DNA from: Trifolium pratense
Lineage: Eukaryota > Streptophyta > Magnoliopsida > Fabales > Fabaceae
DNA length: 64,000 nucleotides
Assembly: GCF_020283565.1 (NCBI RefSeq)
Contig: NC_060059.1
Coordinates: 2,301,501 to 2,365,500, forward strand
Direction: 5' to 3'
The notes under the pieces are model-generated. The model saw only the letters and a program-made list of their open reading frames with translations. It made no database searches and was not told where the DNA came from. The first letter of the stretch is position 1; every line of letters begins with the position of its first letter. The translations under genes were made by a program, and so were the position numbers. Shown piece by piece: positions 1-10,002 of the stretch.

Positions 1-2601
1 AGCTATGGAAGATAACAGTCAAAAGACTGAAGATACTTCAACAGAAGATAATATTGACATTGATCATAAAAACAACCAAGTACCTCTCTTTTCCTACTCT
101 TTCAATTTGTTTTTCATTCTCTTTAATATTAGGATTAAACTTCAATAAATACTAGTGTAAAAATGGAGTTGATTTCACACTATTGTTTGTGAAAAACTTT
201 TCTATTGACTTATTTGAGCTTATCATTGACATAAGTTATGTGAAACTGTTTGAGAGAGCTTATCAGAACAACTTATGACAATTTTCATAAGTTTTTTTCC
301 GTTTATTTTCCTAAGTTCTCTAATATAGCTTATGAAAATAGTATATATATATAAGCGCTTATTATGATAAGTGTTTCTGCTATAAGTTGCAAATAAGTTG
401 TTTATCCGAACATGCCCTTGATGTACAAGGGAGTGTAAAATAATGTCCTAATTAATATTGCAGTGTTTCTCTAATGTGTCTTGGTGCAATGGTGTTGGGA
501 ACAAAGCTCTTGTAGATGTTGACTCCAAGGATCAATGTAATAGTACTAAGGATAAAACTGAGGAGCAAAAGGTTGTGGCTTTTTCCACCACTTTTATTGC
601 ATCAACATTTTAGTTTGTGACTTTCTGCTACGCAATTCAAATAATGTTACATTGCTGTTGCTAATACAATATTTATATATGTGAATGCATTTTTCTAGAC
701 TCTTCGTCGGCTTGTGCAGAATCGTGAGGCTGCAAGGAAAAGTCGGTTAAGGAAAAAGGTAGTTTCTGCTTTGATCCTAACCTATGATGTTATATTCAAA
801 CTTTACAGGAATTGGTTATATATTTTTCATTTTTTCGGTTTTAAATAGGCATATGTGCAGCAATTGGAGAACAGTCGACTTAGGCTTGCTCAAATAGAGC
901 AAGAGCTTCAACAAGTACAACAGCAGGTCCAACAACTTCAAGATTTCCATTAGATAAGATAGGTTTATTCAATTCAAATTTTATTGTCATTCTAATTATT
1001 TTTTCCATGGATTTTTTTTTCCTCCAGGGTGTATTTGTTGCAAATGGTGTTGCAGCGGATCGTGGTCATTCAGTTGTTGGAAACGGTAATTCACGAGAGT
1101 TTAATATATGTTTTCAAACAGAAACTATAGTACTTTTGAAATTTTTCCTGCAATTTATAATGTGCATTTCTTCTGAGTTAATTGATCTTGGTAATTGGCA
1201 AACTAGATGATGAATGCATACTTAAATCACGTGCCATTAGGCCATAATGAGAATTGAGAATGCAGTTACAAATTAATGTAGAGGTTGTTATGAAAAATGT
1301 AGGGGATGTTATATGAGTATGTGACTGATGAAGTATTTTAAACCTTCAGGTGCATTAGCATTCGATATGGACTATGCCCGTTGGGTTGACGAACATCAAC
1401 GATTAATCAATGACATAAGATTAGCTATAAATTCACAAATCGGCGATAATGAACTGCATCTTCTTGTTGATGGTGCCATGACACATTATGATGAGTTATA
1501 CAAGTTGAAGAGTATAGGTGCAAAAGCTGATGTATTTCACATACTTTCTGGGTTGTGGATAACACCTGCAGAAAGATGTTTCATGTGGCTCGGTGGATTC
1601 CGTTCATCTGAACTTCTCAAGGTGATTATTTTGATTTCACTTACCGTCTTAACTCAACAATAAATTTTGTTTTGCTTGTTTAGAAAATTATTCCGAGATG
1701 GAACTCCAGGACCTCTGTCAACAATGTGTTGTGCCCAAACTTGTGGGGTTTCTTAGTGTTTAGGTCAAACGGATCACTTAGATTTTTTCCCTGGTTCCTC
1801 GGCTCCTTTTATAAGATTCATTCCAAATAATAGGTAGTGGCCTGTGGAGACAAAACAAATCATGGACCGAGTATTCTTTCGGTGGCTCATAACTTGGCCA
1901 ACATTAGACTTAAGCTTTTTAGGACTAATCCAATGTATAGTGTATATTCTATGACAGTCCACAAGCCCTCAAGCATGAGCCTACAAGGGTGAATATCTTA
2001 AGATAATAAACCGAGATAGTAAGAAATATATAATGGTCCAAAAATCTATACATTTTGTTAACTCTTATTCCGTCTTTGCATATGCTTTTTTTCTCACTCT
2101 TCAGATAGTTACAAACCACCTTGAGGCATTAACGGATCCACAGTTGATGGCGATCTACAATCTGCAGCATTCTTCTCAGCAGGCTGAAGATGCATTATCT
2201 CAAGGCATGGAAGCATTGCAACAATCTCTTACAGAAACACTTTCCTCTACCTCATCCACTGCATCTGGAAATGTTGCCGAGTATATGGGCCAAATGGCCA
2301 TTGCAATGACCAAACTTGCCACACTAGAGACTTTCATTCATCAGGTAGTTAATATCAGACACGTAATCTTTTCTTGGTCACTCGATATTATCTTATCTCA
2401 CAATTAATTAATTGAGAGTAACATTTGTAAATTTTGTATACACTTTCTTAGGCTGATCTCTTGAGGCAACAAACACTGCAACAGTTGAATCGAATTTTGA
2501 CCGCGCGCCAAGCTGCTCGTGCTCTCCTTGTGATAAACGATTTCATTTTACGAATTCGAGCACTCAATTCATTATGGTTAGCCTGTCCTAAAGAATACTA
2601 G
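1..2601 (+). CDS. TGA-class bZIP transcription factor, PERIANTHIA-like (5' partial)
   Basis: Seen: eight exons in the window, at 1-79, 464-571, 699-758, 849-926, 1028-1085, 1350-1621, 2105-2344 and 2452-2601 (stop TAG). All have GT..AG borders and compatible phases, giving about 346 residues. The basic region reads NREAARKSRLRKKAYVQQLE, followed by leucine heptads. A DOG1/TGA domain follows, with the blocks AERCFMWLGGFRSSELLK, SSQQAEDALSQGMEALQQSL and [12 protein letters not shown]. Family knowledge: TGA factors bind TGACG elements in the nucleus and work with NPR1/BOP co-activators. The string QGMEALQQSL and the wording around [12 protein letters not shown] fit PERIANTHIA better than TGA1 or TGA2 as I remember them. 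Inference: PERIANTHIA-like, so a flower or meristem role is possible. The N-terminus is cut by the window edge. The ATG at position 5 is in frame but may be internal. Part of the last exon has been copied to about 16.1 kb. Confidence 0.9.
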
Positions 2602-2979
2602 GGAATTGACACATTGTTCTAGGCGATTAATTGACTTAACTGATAAGAAACCTTGTTACTTATATATGTATATTATCACATTCAAGTGGATGTTGTGGCA
2701 GTGTTACACTTGAAACTAATGAAAATTATTTTCTCATATGGTAAATTGATAAATGAAATTTTAATTTCCGCACTTCCATGTTACTTTCTTTTCAATCTAG
2801 AATAGGTAGAAAACTTTATGAAACAAATTTCACAAGTTCATTATAGTATCTCTTATAATAACATTATTAACTGCACTTTTTATTTGTATGAATCGTCATA
2901 TAATCATAAACTATATTATAAGTAAGCTACAGTGTTCAAATTTCACTAAATACACATTTCCACAACATATGCTTCTTCT

Positions 2980-3549
2980 TCATTTCTTATTCACCACTTG
3001 CCTATAGATTTTCCTCCTCCCATTGTTCATTCTTGCTGGAAAATAATCAAAAGCATCACAAGAGTGAGTAAATTTAAAGTAACAGTTTTATTATGTTGTA
3101 GTAGTAGTTTGAACTTCGAACTCTGAAAACTAACTTAACCTTTAACTTACAAAATTTACCTATAAAACTAAATTAAAATAAACTAGCGAATAAGCGAGCA
3201 AAATCATACCTGGTCTTTGATTTTCCTTGCATGAAACTTGAGGAATGAACACTCCAGTTCCTTTGCCATTCTTCCACAAATTCACTAGCCAAACCGGTGC
3301 TGAACCCGAGCTCCCAGTTTCCCACAAATCGAATTTTCTCCTAGGCGTTATCAAACCGTTAAAACCATAAACTGACCTATTTGAACCATCATTAGCAACA
3401 TCACTGTTGTCAAAACTTTTGGTTTCAACTAAATCTTCATTATCTTCAGATGTCAACAACAGAATCTGTCTCTTAATCTCGGCATAAAAAGTATCATCCT
3501 CGTTCTCCGCCTCAAAAAACACACTAGGTTCCTCAGAATTCATCTCCAT
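2980..3549 (-). CDS. Small acidic plant protein of unknown function (two exons)
   Basis: Exon 1 is 3210-3549 and ends CAG|GTATG. Exon 2 is 3035-2980, preceded by TTTTCCAG, and ends in TGA. The phases join exactly to give about 132 residues. The start chosen is the MEMNSEEP methionine at 3549; an in-frame upstream methionine at 3591 would add 14 residues. The protein has an acidic N-terminus, then AEIKRQILLLTSED, a serine/asparagine-rich middle, a WLVNLWKNGKGTGVFIP motif and a basic tail (GRRKIYRQVV). I recall plant proteins of this design with an ILLLT motif and a GTGVFIP-like C-terminus, none with a known function. There is no signal peptide or membrane segment. It is transcribed towards the TGA gene, with tail-to-tail spacing of about 380 bp. 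Confidence 0.65.
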
Positions 3550-3599
3550 AATAGCAGGATTTTCTAAGTAAATTATGAATAGTTGTGACATGAAAAGAA

Positions 3600-4649
3600 A
3601 AGGGTAGTGAGGTTTATGTATAATAATTGAAGAACATAAGAGATAAGTGTTACTTAGTGGTCAATAGTGTCCAAATTGGAAGAATATGTTACAATTTCGT
3701 ACGTTAGCAAGTGTTTGATCTTTTGAGTAGTTTAAATTTTAGCATGATGTTGTCATATTGAAGCATTTGAGCCAAATCTAGTGGATCAAATTTTAGAAGA
3801 GTTTTTTGACGTTTACTTTTTAGTGACATTAATGGTCATTATTCTTCTTTAGCATATACATCAACATCAAACATGCTTATGGTTTGGGTTAACATTAAAA
3901 ATATAATAAGTATTATATTTGTATTGCTTCTAAAATTGGCTTGATTCTGTTTTAACTAATAGTAGGAAGGGTTTCAAACAAGAGAATCTTATTGGTTTTA
4001 GATCACTTCTCAAAATAACTAACAATATAAAGGTCATGCTTACGTGTTCATTTTCTATTGTCAAAACTAATTTTAACCGACTCTATAAGTTTGATCTTGT
4101 AATAAAAAGATAGATTTTAAATTCAAGAGGTTTCGTGTTCGAATTAGTGTCTTTAGAGAGAGATACATGTAAATATGTACTCTTTAAACTTTAAAGTTTT
4201 ACTTGCCTATCTTCAACTGAGATATCATCCTCTCGCCCTAAACTTTTTTTTTATAAAAAAAAATAAATTAATTTTAACTTGTTTTGGTGTTTGTTTTTTG
4301 TCACGTAATCTAGTAATTAGAATTTCACCCTTAAAATAAATAAGTGAAATATTCAAAATTTGAATTTTGACCTATGCATATATAATATGCAAAAGGAAAA
4401 TATTTCTTAGATTGCAAGAGAAAATCAAAGAGTATTATGCAAAAGGAAAATAACCAATAAAAAATTTAGGATTGTTGCCGTTTCGATTGTTCAGTTTTCA
4501 TATTGACCATTGGACTATGAATTTGTAATAACTACAAGACATCTAAAATAATTTAAAACCAACATTTAATAAGTTAATGTAATATATCATACTAATAAAA
4601 AGAAAAATAAGTATTAAAATATATGTATGTGGTTTGGTTCGGTTTGGAT
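3600..4649. other. Intergenic, no gene seen
   Basis: AT-rich spacer between the unknown gene and the MITE. It presumably includes the promoter of the 2980-3549 gene. A weak pol III B-box-like string (GTGTTCGAATT, near 4134) may be a decayed SINE. Nothing else is supportable. Confidence 0.5.
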
Positions 4650-4883
4650 TAGGGATGACAATTTAACTCATATCCAGAGGGTACCCGCAAAAATTACCCA
4701 CAACGGGTAGGGTAAAAGCTCGCGTTTTGGGTACAGGCACGGGTATGGGTAATTACCCGCAAAAATGAACGGGTATGGGTGCGGGTACGGGTACCTTAGT
4801 ACCCACCCCGCCCCATACCCGCATAATATTTATCGAATAATTATCCAAACTGATCCAAACTTATCGAATAATTGTCATCCTTA
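4650..4883. mobile_element. hAT-type MITE (234 bp)
   Basis: Terminal inverted repeats TAGGGATGACAAT (4650-4662) and ATTGTCATCCTTA (4871-4883) match at 12 of 13 positions. They are flanked by a perfect 8-bp target duplication, GTTTGGAT, at 4642-4649 and 4884-4891. An 8-bp duplication is typical of hAT transposons. The interior is made of GGGTATGGGT / ACCCGC-type repeats on both strands and has no coding capacity, so it is non-autonomous. Confidence 0.88.
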
Positions 4884-4891
4884 GTTTGGAT

Positions 4892-6080
4892 CAGTTTGGA
4901 TAAGTTTTGAGAAATCAATTCAAAATTCAATCTAATCCAGCAATTTTTATAAAAGGTCAACCAAATGCATCCAAAATTATTCGACTTTTTACGGTTTTCA
5001 GTTTTTTTGGATCGGTTTACGATTTTTAATTGAATTGGTTTGGATTTAAGTACATAGATGCACGAATGTAATTAAAAAGACAAATACCGTTGACAAATCA
5101 ATAAACTTTTTTCCCCTCATGGAATTGGCATGCAATAAGCTTTGACCACAGAGCTCCAAAGATATTGGGTAATCAATGATTAAGGAGCAAATTCAATGGA
5201 CATAAAAAAGATACTAAATGACCATAGAACTTCCATATTTTGATTATTCTGACCCATGATGGCCTCAAAACGCAACAAAATGAAATGTCATATATTCATG
5301 ACCACAAACGATCACTTCCAATAAGTTATGTAAAATGCTTTATCAATTCAACAAATTCATTTGTCTAATGTTGTCTCATACAGTGTTCCTGAATTGATGG
5401 TAATGGGAGACAACCTAATGTTAGCCCGTAGTGTTTGCACTCCACTAATTTAGCTCAATTGTTTCTCAAAATGTCAACAATGTCATGCTACAATACCTTT
5501 ATGCCCTCTTTCTTGTTTATCCTTCGTTGCCTTTTGTATGAGGTATCGAACTATTTCAAGAATATAAATTTTGGGGTTAATAGAGTTTTGGATGTAGGCC
5601 GTAACAAGAAGGTTTCAATCTAACTCATAACAATTGGCTCATTTTATCCGTCATCCGTGTATGACCTAACACCCGAATAAACTGAAGTAATAGACGATCA
5701 TAATTGAGTCCAAATTAAATGGTCATAGTTTTTAACAGTTGGACGATTTTCGGCCCAAAACCAACCGATGCTCATGCTCAACCCTAATATGAACTCATTG
5801 ACTTACAGGGATGGTCCAAGAACCGGCGACCCAAGCAAGAACTTTAGGTCTCGAAATATATGATATGACAATATATATTAGTAAAAAGTAACATACATTT
5901 TCAGATTTTTCCCTTTAGATTGATGTGAACTCTCAAATTAATTGGAGGGCGCATTTGAGAAGATGACCCACCACATGTGAATTAATGTTGAGACATTTAC
6001 AACATTCCCACTTTAGTAGGTAAAGATTCATTCATCACCTTTTCACACTTAACAATGTTATTATTTTTTCCACTCATTAT
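4892..6080. other. Intergenic, upstream region of the carboxylesterase
   Basis: No credible coding region. Short open frames here (for example near 5435-5623) show no recognisable protein features. The last few hundred bases should hold the carboxylesterase promoter. Confidence 0.5.
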
Positions 6081-6086
6081 GTTGTG

Positions 6087-6094
6087 TATATAAA
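6087..6094 (+). promoter_or_regulatory. TATA box of the carboxylesterase gene
   Basis: TATATAAA lies 77 bp before the chosen ATG at 6171. It falls inside the longest open frame (which begins at 6084), so the first 29 codons of that frame are probably untranscribed. This decides the start. Confidence 0.6.
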
Positions 6095-6170
6095 GGAAAC
6101 AAAAAATGAAATGTATCACCACAAAAAATTTCATTCATTCCTTTGTTTCTTACTTCACTCACCAAAACCA

Positions 6171-7196
6171 ATGACTACTCTTACCTCAAATCTAAACCTT
6201 ATCTCACAACATTCTAAAAATCATCAACAACACCATAGTTCTTCAATTGTTGAGGAAATTAAAGGCCTAATTAGAGTACACAAAGATGGTTACATAGAAA
6301 GACCAAATATTGTTCCATGTGTCACAACTGATTTATCTCCAAATTTGAATGTTATTTCTAGAGACATAATCATTGACAATGTTACAAATATTTGGGCACG
6401 TTTTTATGTTCCAAATTCTCAAATAAAAAACCTACCTATATTAGTTTATTTTCATGGTGGTGGCTTTTGTGTTGGTTCTGCAGCTTGGAGTTGCTACCAT
6501 GAATTTCTTGCTATGCTATGTTCAAAAATTGGTTGCTTAATTATGTCAGTTAATTATAGATTAGCACCAGAAAATCCTCTTCCAGCACCTTATGATGATG
6601 GTTTAAATGCATTAATATGGTTGAAAAAACAATTTTTATATCAAAATGAAAATAGTGAATTTTCATGGTGGACTAAAAAATGCAACTTTTCTAATGTCTT
6701 TTTAGGTGGTGATAGTGCAGGTGGTAACATAGCTTATAATGTTGCCAAAAGGGTAAATTCATGTGAAAGTGATTTTTTAAGGCCTTTAAATTTAAAGGGT
6801 CTTATTTTGATACAACCATTTTTTGGTGGAAAAGTTAGAACAGAATCAGAGAAATGTATAGCTGGTTCTGCTTTGAATTTGGTAGCATCGGATACTTATT
6901 GGCGATTGGCGTTACCGTATGGCGAAGATCGTGATCATCCGTGGTGTAATCCATTGGTGAAATTGGAGGAATTGAAGGTATTGATGATGCCTATGTTGGT
7001 TTGTATTTCTGAAATGGATATATTGAAAGATAGGAACTTGGAGTTTTGTGATGCTTTGGAAAGTGTTGGTAAAAGGGTTGAGTATGAAGTGTTTAAAGGT
7101 GTAGGACATGCTTTTCAGATTCTTAGTAAATCTCAGGTTTCTAAGATAAGAGTTGTTCAAATGATGGATTGTGTCAAATCCTTCATGGATCTTTGA
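6171..7196 (+). CDS. Carboxylesterase, alpha/beta-hydrolase (CXE17-like)
   Basis: Intronless, 341 residues from the ATG at 6171 (MTTLTSNLNL). Seen: oxyanion-hole motif HGGG at residues 95-98 in VYFHGGGFCVGSAAWSCYH, nucleophile Ser182 in GGDSAGGN, then Asp283 in EMDILKDRN and His313 in GVGHAF. The catalytic triad of the plant hormone-sensitive-lipase/CXE class is complete. The HGGG motif keeps its histidine, and the active-site histidine distinguishes it from the non-catalytic GID1 gibberellin receptors. From memory, the pattern VEEI.GLI.V..DG..ERP and AAWSCYH closely match Arabidopsis CXE17. It is probably a soluble esterase of small acyl esters with unknown natural substrate. The gene stands alone between intergenic repeats. 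Confidence 0.92.
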   Translation: MTTLTSNLNLISQHSKNHQQHHSSSIVEEIKGLIRVHKDGYIERPNIVPCVTTDLSPNLNVISRDIIIDNVTNIWARFYVPNSQIKNLPILVYFHGGGFCVGSAAWSCYHEFLAMLCSKIGCLIMSVNYRLAPENPLPAPYDDGLNALIWLKKQFLYQNENSEFSWWTKKCNFSNVFLGGDSAGGNIAYNVAKRVNSCESDFLRPLNLKGLILIQPFFGGKVRTESEKCIAGSALNLVASDTYWRLALPYGEDRDHPWCNPLVKLEELKVLMMPMLVCISEMDILKDRNLEFCDALESVGKRVEYEVFKGVGHAFQILSKSQVSKIRVVQMMDCVKSFMDL

Positions 7197-7570
7197 TGAT
7201 TCTGTTTTTATTTTATCTTTGATTAATGCTTAAATCTCTATGTGTGTGTACAATATATTGGACTCTTGCTCAATTTGTAAATATTTGTAGAAAAGCTTTA
7301 TGCTTATTAAAGAAATGAGAAAATCTTGTTCTTAAAAGGTTTCAATAGAAATTTATGTTATGTCCCATAAATATAGCTCAAATGATAGTTATCAAATTCA
7401 GAATTTTTTCACTATAGTAGACTGACTTTTGGTAATATTCCTTGGCTTTACCCGGTATGGCTACTCCCCTAATTTAACTTTACTATAAAATAAAAAGTAA
7501 ATAACATAACTCATCAATATCTTTCATACACTTCCTATAAGAAAAATTGTCACTATTTTGTTTTGAAACA
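7197..7570. other. 3' flank of the carboxylesterase, no gene
   Basis: AT-rich sequence with AATAAA-like signals that could serve polyadenylation. An 88-codon frame on the minus strand (7483-7749) overlaps a SINE-like repeat and is not credible as a gene. Confidence 0.4.
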
Positions 7571-7574
7571 CACA

Positions 7575-7665
7575 TAAGTGAAAGGGTCGGGATTCGAACT
7601 CCAATCACTTCGGTATTTCTTTTTATCAATTGAGCTAAAACTTGTAGACAACTGTCGCAATATTT
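7575..7665 (-). repeat. tRNA-derived SINE remnant
   Basis: Read on the minus strand, it has a pol III A-box-like TAGCTCAATTGAT followed about 40 bp later by a B-box-like GAGTTCGAATCCC. The order and spacing fit a tRNA-derived SINE head. No clear poly(A) tail or target duplication was found, so it is probably decayed. Confidence 0.45.
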
Positions 7666-7859
7666 AATATTGTTTAAAAAATAATTTTGTGATTCCATTT
7701 GTTTTTTTCGAATAAATTTATTGTTCAAAATGTCGCTAAACAATGACAATATTTGGTCATTCCTTAAAAAAAAAATGACAATATTTGGTCATATAATATA
7801 GTTTATCTTAATGTATCACATTAATCCCGTTTAGGCCTTAATTAGGGAATAACACTATA

Positions 7860-8588
7860 AATAATTGTAGTTGCATTGCATTATATATCTGCTTGTCTTG
7901 AAAGCTTCCTTTTAAAGGCTCTAGCTAGTTGAAAGTTCGAGGTTGAGGTTTGTATACACTTAACAATCTCAACCTTTCTTCTGCATATGTTGCTTCTTTT
8001 TTCTTGCTCAAATGAGTGTTCCAAATTACAACTATCGATTGTTGTTCCTGCACAGTTTAAGTATATACATAATCAATCAAATTTAAGGTTTCGTACACAA
8101 AATAATTTTTACAAAATCAGAATGAAATTGTAATAAAGGTTGGGTTGAGTTACCTGTTGAAGGACGACACTAAATCAGAGTGGAGACTTGATTTGATACG
8201 CACACTTGGACAGAAAATAGGACTGCAAAATCATAGAAATGTTAACTTTTATATGTTATTGGGGTGCAAAATTAAACCATAGAGCTAGCTTAGATCATAT
8301 TTTATTGAAGTGCGATGTTATTAATTTTGACATGTCTCACTGACATAATAAATACTTTTAGATTTACAAAAAAAGTACACATATATAATTTAATTCAATG
8401 GTTAGTTAAAAAGTGTTTTCCTTGATATTGATCATTTAAATTCATTCTATCTTGAATATTAAAATGGAGAGAAATAGTGGTGTACTGAAATACCTGGGTA
8501 GCAAAGGAAATGACATGTTCAAACAATGTTTGGCCATCTTGTTTCATAAATAAAATTAACTAAGGAAGAAGAAGAGATGGAATTAATG
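7860..8588 (-). ncRNA. TAS4: TAS4 trans-acting siRNA precursor (spliced, non-coding)
   Basis: Seen: a minus-strand transcription unit with a TATA box at 8622-8615 and three exons with good splice signals. Exon 1 is about 8588-8494 (CCAG|GTATTTC), exon 2 is 8222-8154 (TTTTGCAG ... CAACAG|GTAAC), and exon 3 starts at 8047 (CTGTGCAG). There is no meaningful ORF. Exon 3 holds a 22-nt miR828 complementary site at 8023-8002, differing from canonical miR828 (as I remember it) at one base, position 17. Cleavage between 8012 and 8011 sets 21-nt registers: D1 8011-7991, D2 7990-7970, D3 7969-7949, D4 7948-7928. The D4(-) product is the plus strand 7930-7950, starting TGAAAGTTCGAGG. Family knowledge: TAS4 gives TAS4-siR81(-), the D4(-) siRNA, which targets PAP1/PAP2/MYB113 anthocyanin MYBs, and Arabidopsis TAS4 (AT3G25795) lies beside PP2AA2 (AT3G25800). 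The PP2A gene is the next gene here. The 3' end is approximate. Confidence 0.8.
8002..8023 (-). promoter_or_regulatory. miR828 target site in TAS4
   Basis: The minus-strand transcript reads TGGAACACTCAT then TTGAGCAAGA. It pairs with miR828 at 21 of 22 positions, with the mismatch opposite miRNA position 17. The seed and the cleavage positions 10 and 11 pair perfectly. Confidence 0.8.
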
Positions 8589-8614
8589 CAATGAGAGTAT
8601 AGTAAGGTACTTGC

Positions 8615-8622
8615 TATTTATA
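8615..8622 (-). promoter_or_regulatory. TATA box of TAS4
   Basis: The minus strand reads TATAAATA, followed 25-35 bp later by a pyrimidine-rich stretch suited to a transcription start near 8588. Confidence 0.6.
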
Positions 8623-8629
8623 AGCGGGA

Positions 8630-10002
8630 AGTTAGCAAACGCCAATACCGTAGTAGGGTATATATAATATGACAATGACAAAGGTACAATTTTGTCAACA
8701 AAAGATTTATTAGAAGGACTAAAGTTTTAATGAAGTTTTTTACAACTACTAAGGTAAAAAGACTGAAGAGTGAAAATAGTGCATTGGGGGTTGGGTGGTA
8801 GGAACTATGTATGAGAGACAGCAACCAGTCCTGTAAGAATGTGACTATACCTTCCTCAACCCCCACATTTGAGGGAGTATGCATGCTATTTTTATTTCAA
8901 TTATTATTTTGGAAGTTCTGTTCTCGTTGAAGGTCAAGTAGCCAAATCACTATTTTTTTCCCCCCAACTCGAGTGAAAAAGATTACTCGATAGTTAGTAT
9001 TTATTTATTTTATTGTCTATGCAATATATTGCAAGTTTGCTATATATTGAAAGTGATTGATACCATCGTCAATGAATACATGTCGAATATCTATGAAACT
9101 TCTCTTTTTAATCATTCCTTCCCATGCTTTAAGAATAATGTTTGATATCGTTAGTCTTTTTATATGTTGATTAATAAAATGATCTTAAATCATAGATCAA
9201 AATAAAACCAATGATAGACATACAACCCTAACATGTCTAAAAATTTATTTCAGTTTTATTTTTCGCAACTATCCTGGACTTGGTATAATAACACGACAAA
9301 TAAGTTGTTTAAAAATCGCACAAGTTGAAACAATGACAATTCAAGCCACTAGATTTAGTTTAGTTATAAGAAATTTAAATAGTATTGTATGATGACATGT
9401 TCAATCATAATTGACTCTATTGTTAAAAAAAAAAACAATGACAATGCCATAAACTCAATGAGAGCCTGTTTCCTTAATTAAAATAAAATCAAATGGAAAA
9501 GAGGGTTGTACGCTTAAAATGTGCTTGAATGAAATAAAATGTTGATAAATTTAATTTAAAACTATTTTATTTATGAATTTTAGTTAAAGACAAACTTAAA
9601 AAGTTCAAATGAATTCATTATTTCATTTATGCTTTATCCTCAATTCTTTTAGCTGAAATAATCAAAATATTGAAGCTAAACGCCAAAACAAACCATGAGA
9701 TGCTTCTATTACATTGGGTTTCTGAAACCTAAATAGATACTTTAAACAGCTAAATAATATTTGAAATAAGCAAATGCAGTGCATTCCTAGAAGGAGAAAC
9801 AAATAAAATAAACCAGAGAAAATGGTAAAAATGGTACATAACCAGAACTAAATCACATCAATCGTCATTCATGACTAGTTACTCGCAAAAAACCATTTAG
9901 CTACAACATGACAGCATTAAACATAACTAAGTAGTGTTGTTTAGAATAGTTGAAAAATTAGCATGTTTACCGAGGTCATCAATCTAATGTACATACTATG
10001 GT
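8630..10002. other. TAS4 promoter side and PP2A 3' flank
   Basis: No credible gene. The 88-codon minus-strand frame at 8618-8884 lies upstream of the TAS4 TATA box and has no domain signature. The stretch 9700-10002 probably contains the PP2A 3' UTR. Confidence 0.45.

Noticed and set aside
6084..6170. N-terminal extension of the carboxylesterase
   Set aside because: It overlaps a TATA box at 6087-6094 and is absent from CXE17-like proteins as I recall them. Translation from 6171 is preferred.
8002..8023. MIR828 gene itself on the plus strand
   Set aside because: No complementary arm was found within a few hundred bases to form a hairpin. The phased registers and splicing fit a target (TAS4) on the minus strand.
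8618..8884. 88-codon minus-strand frame
   Set aside because: It lies upstream of the TAS4 TATA box and has no recognisable protein features.
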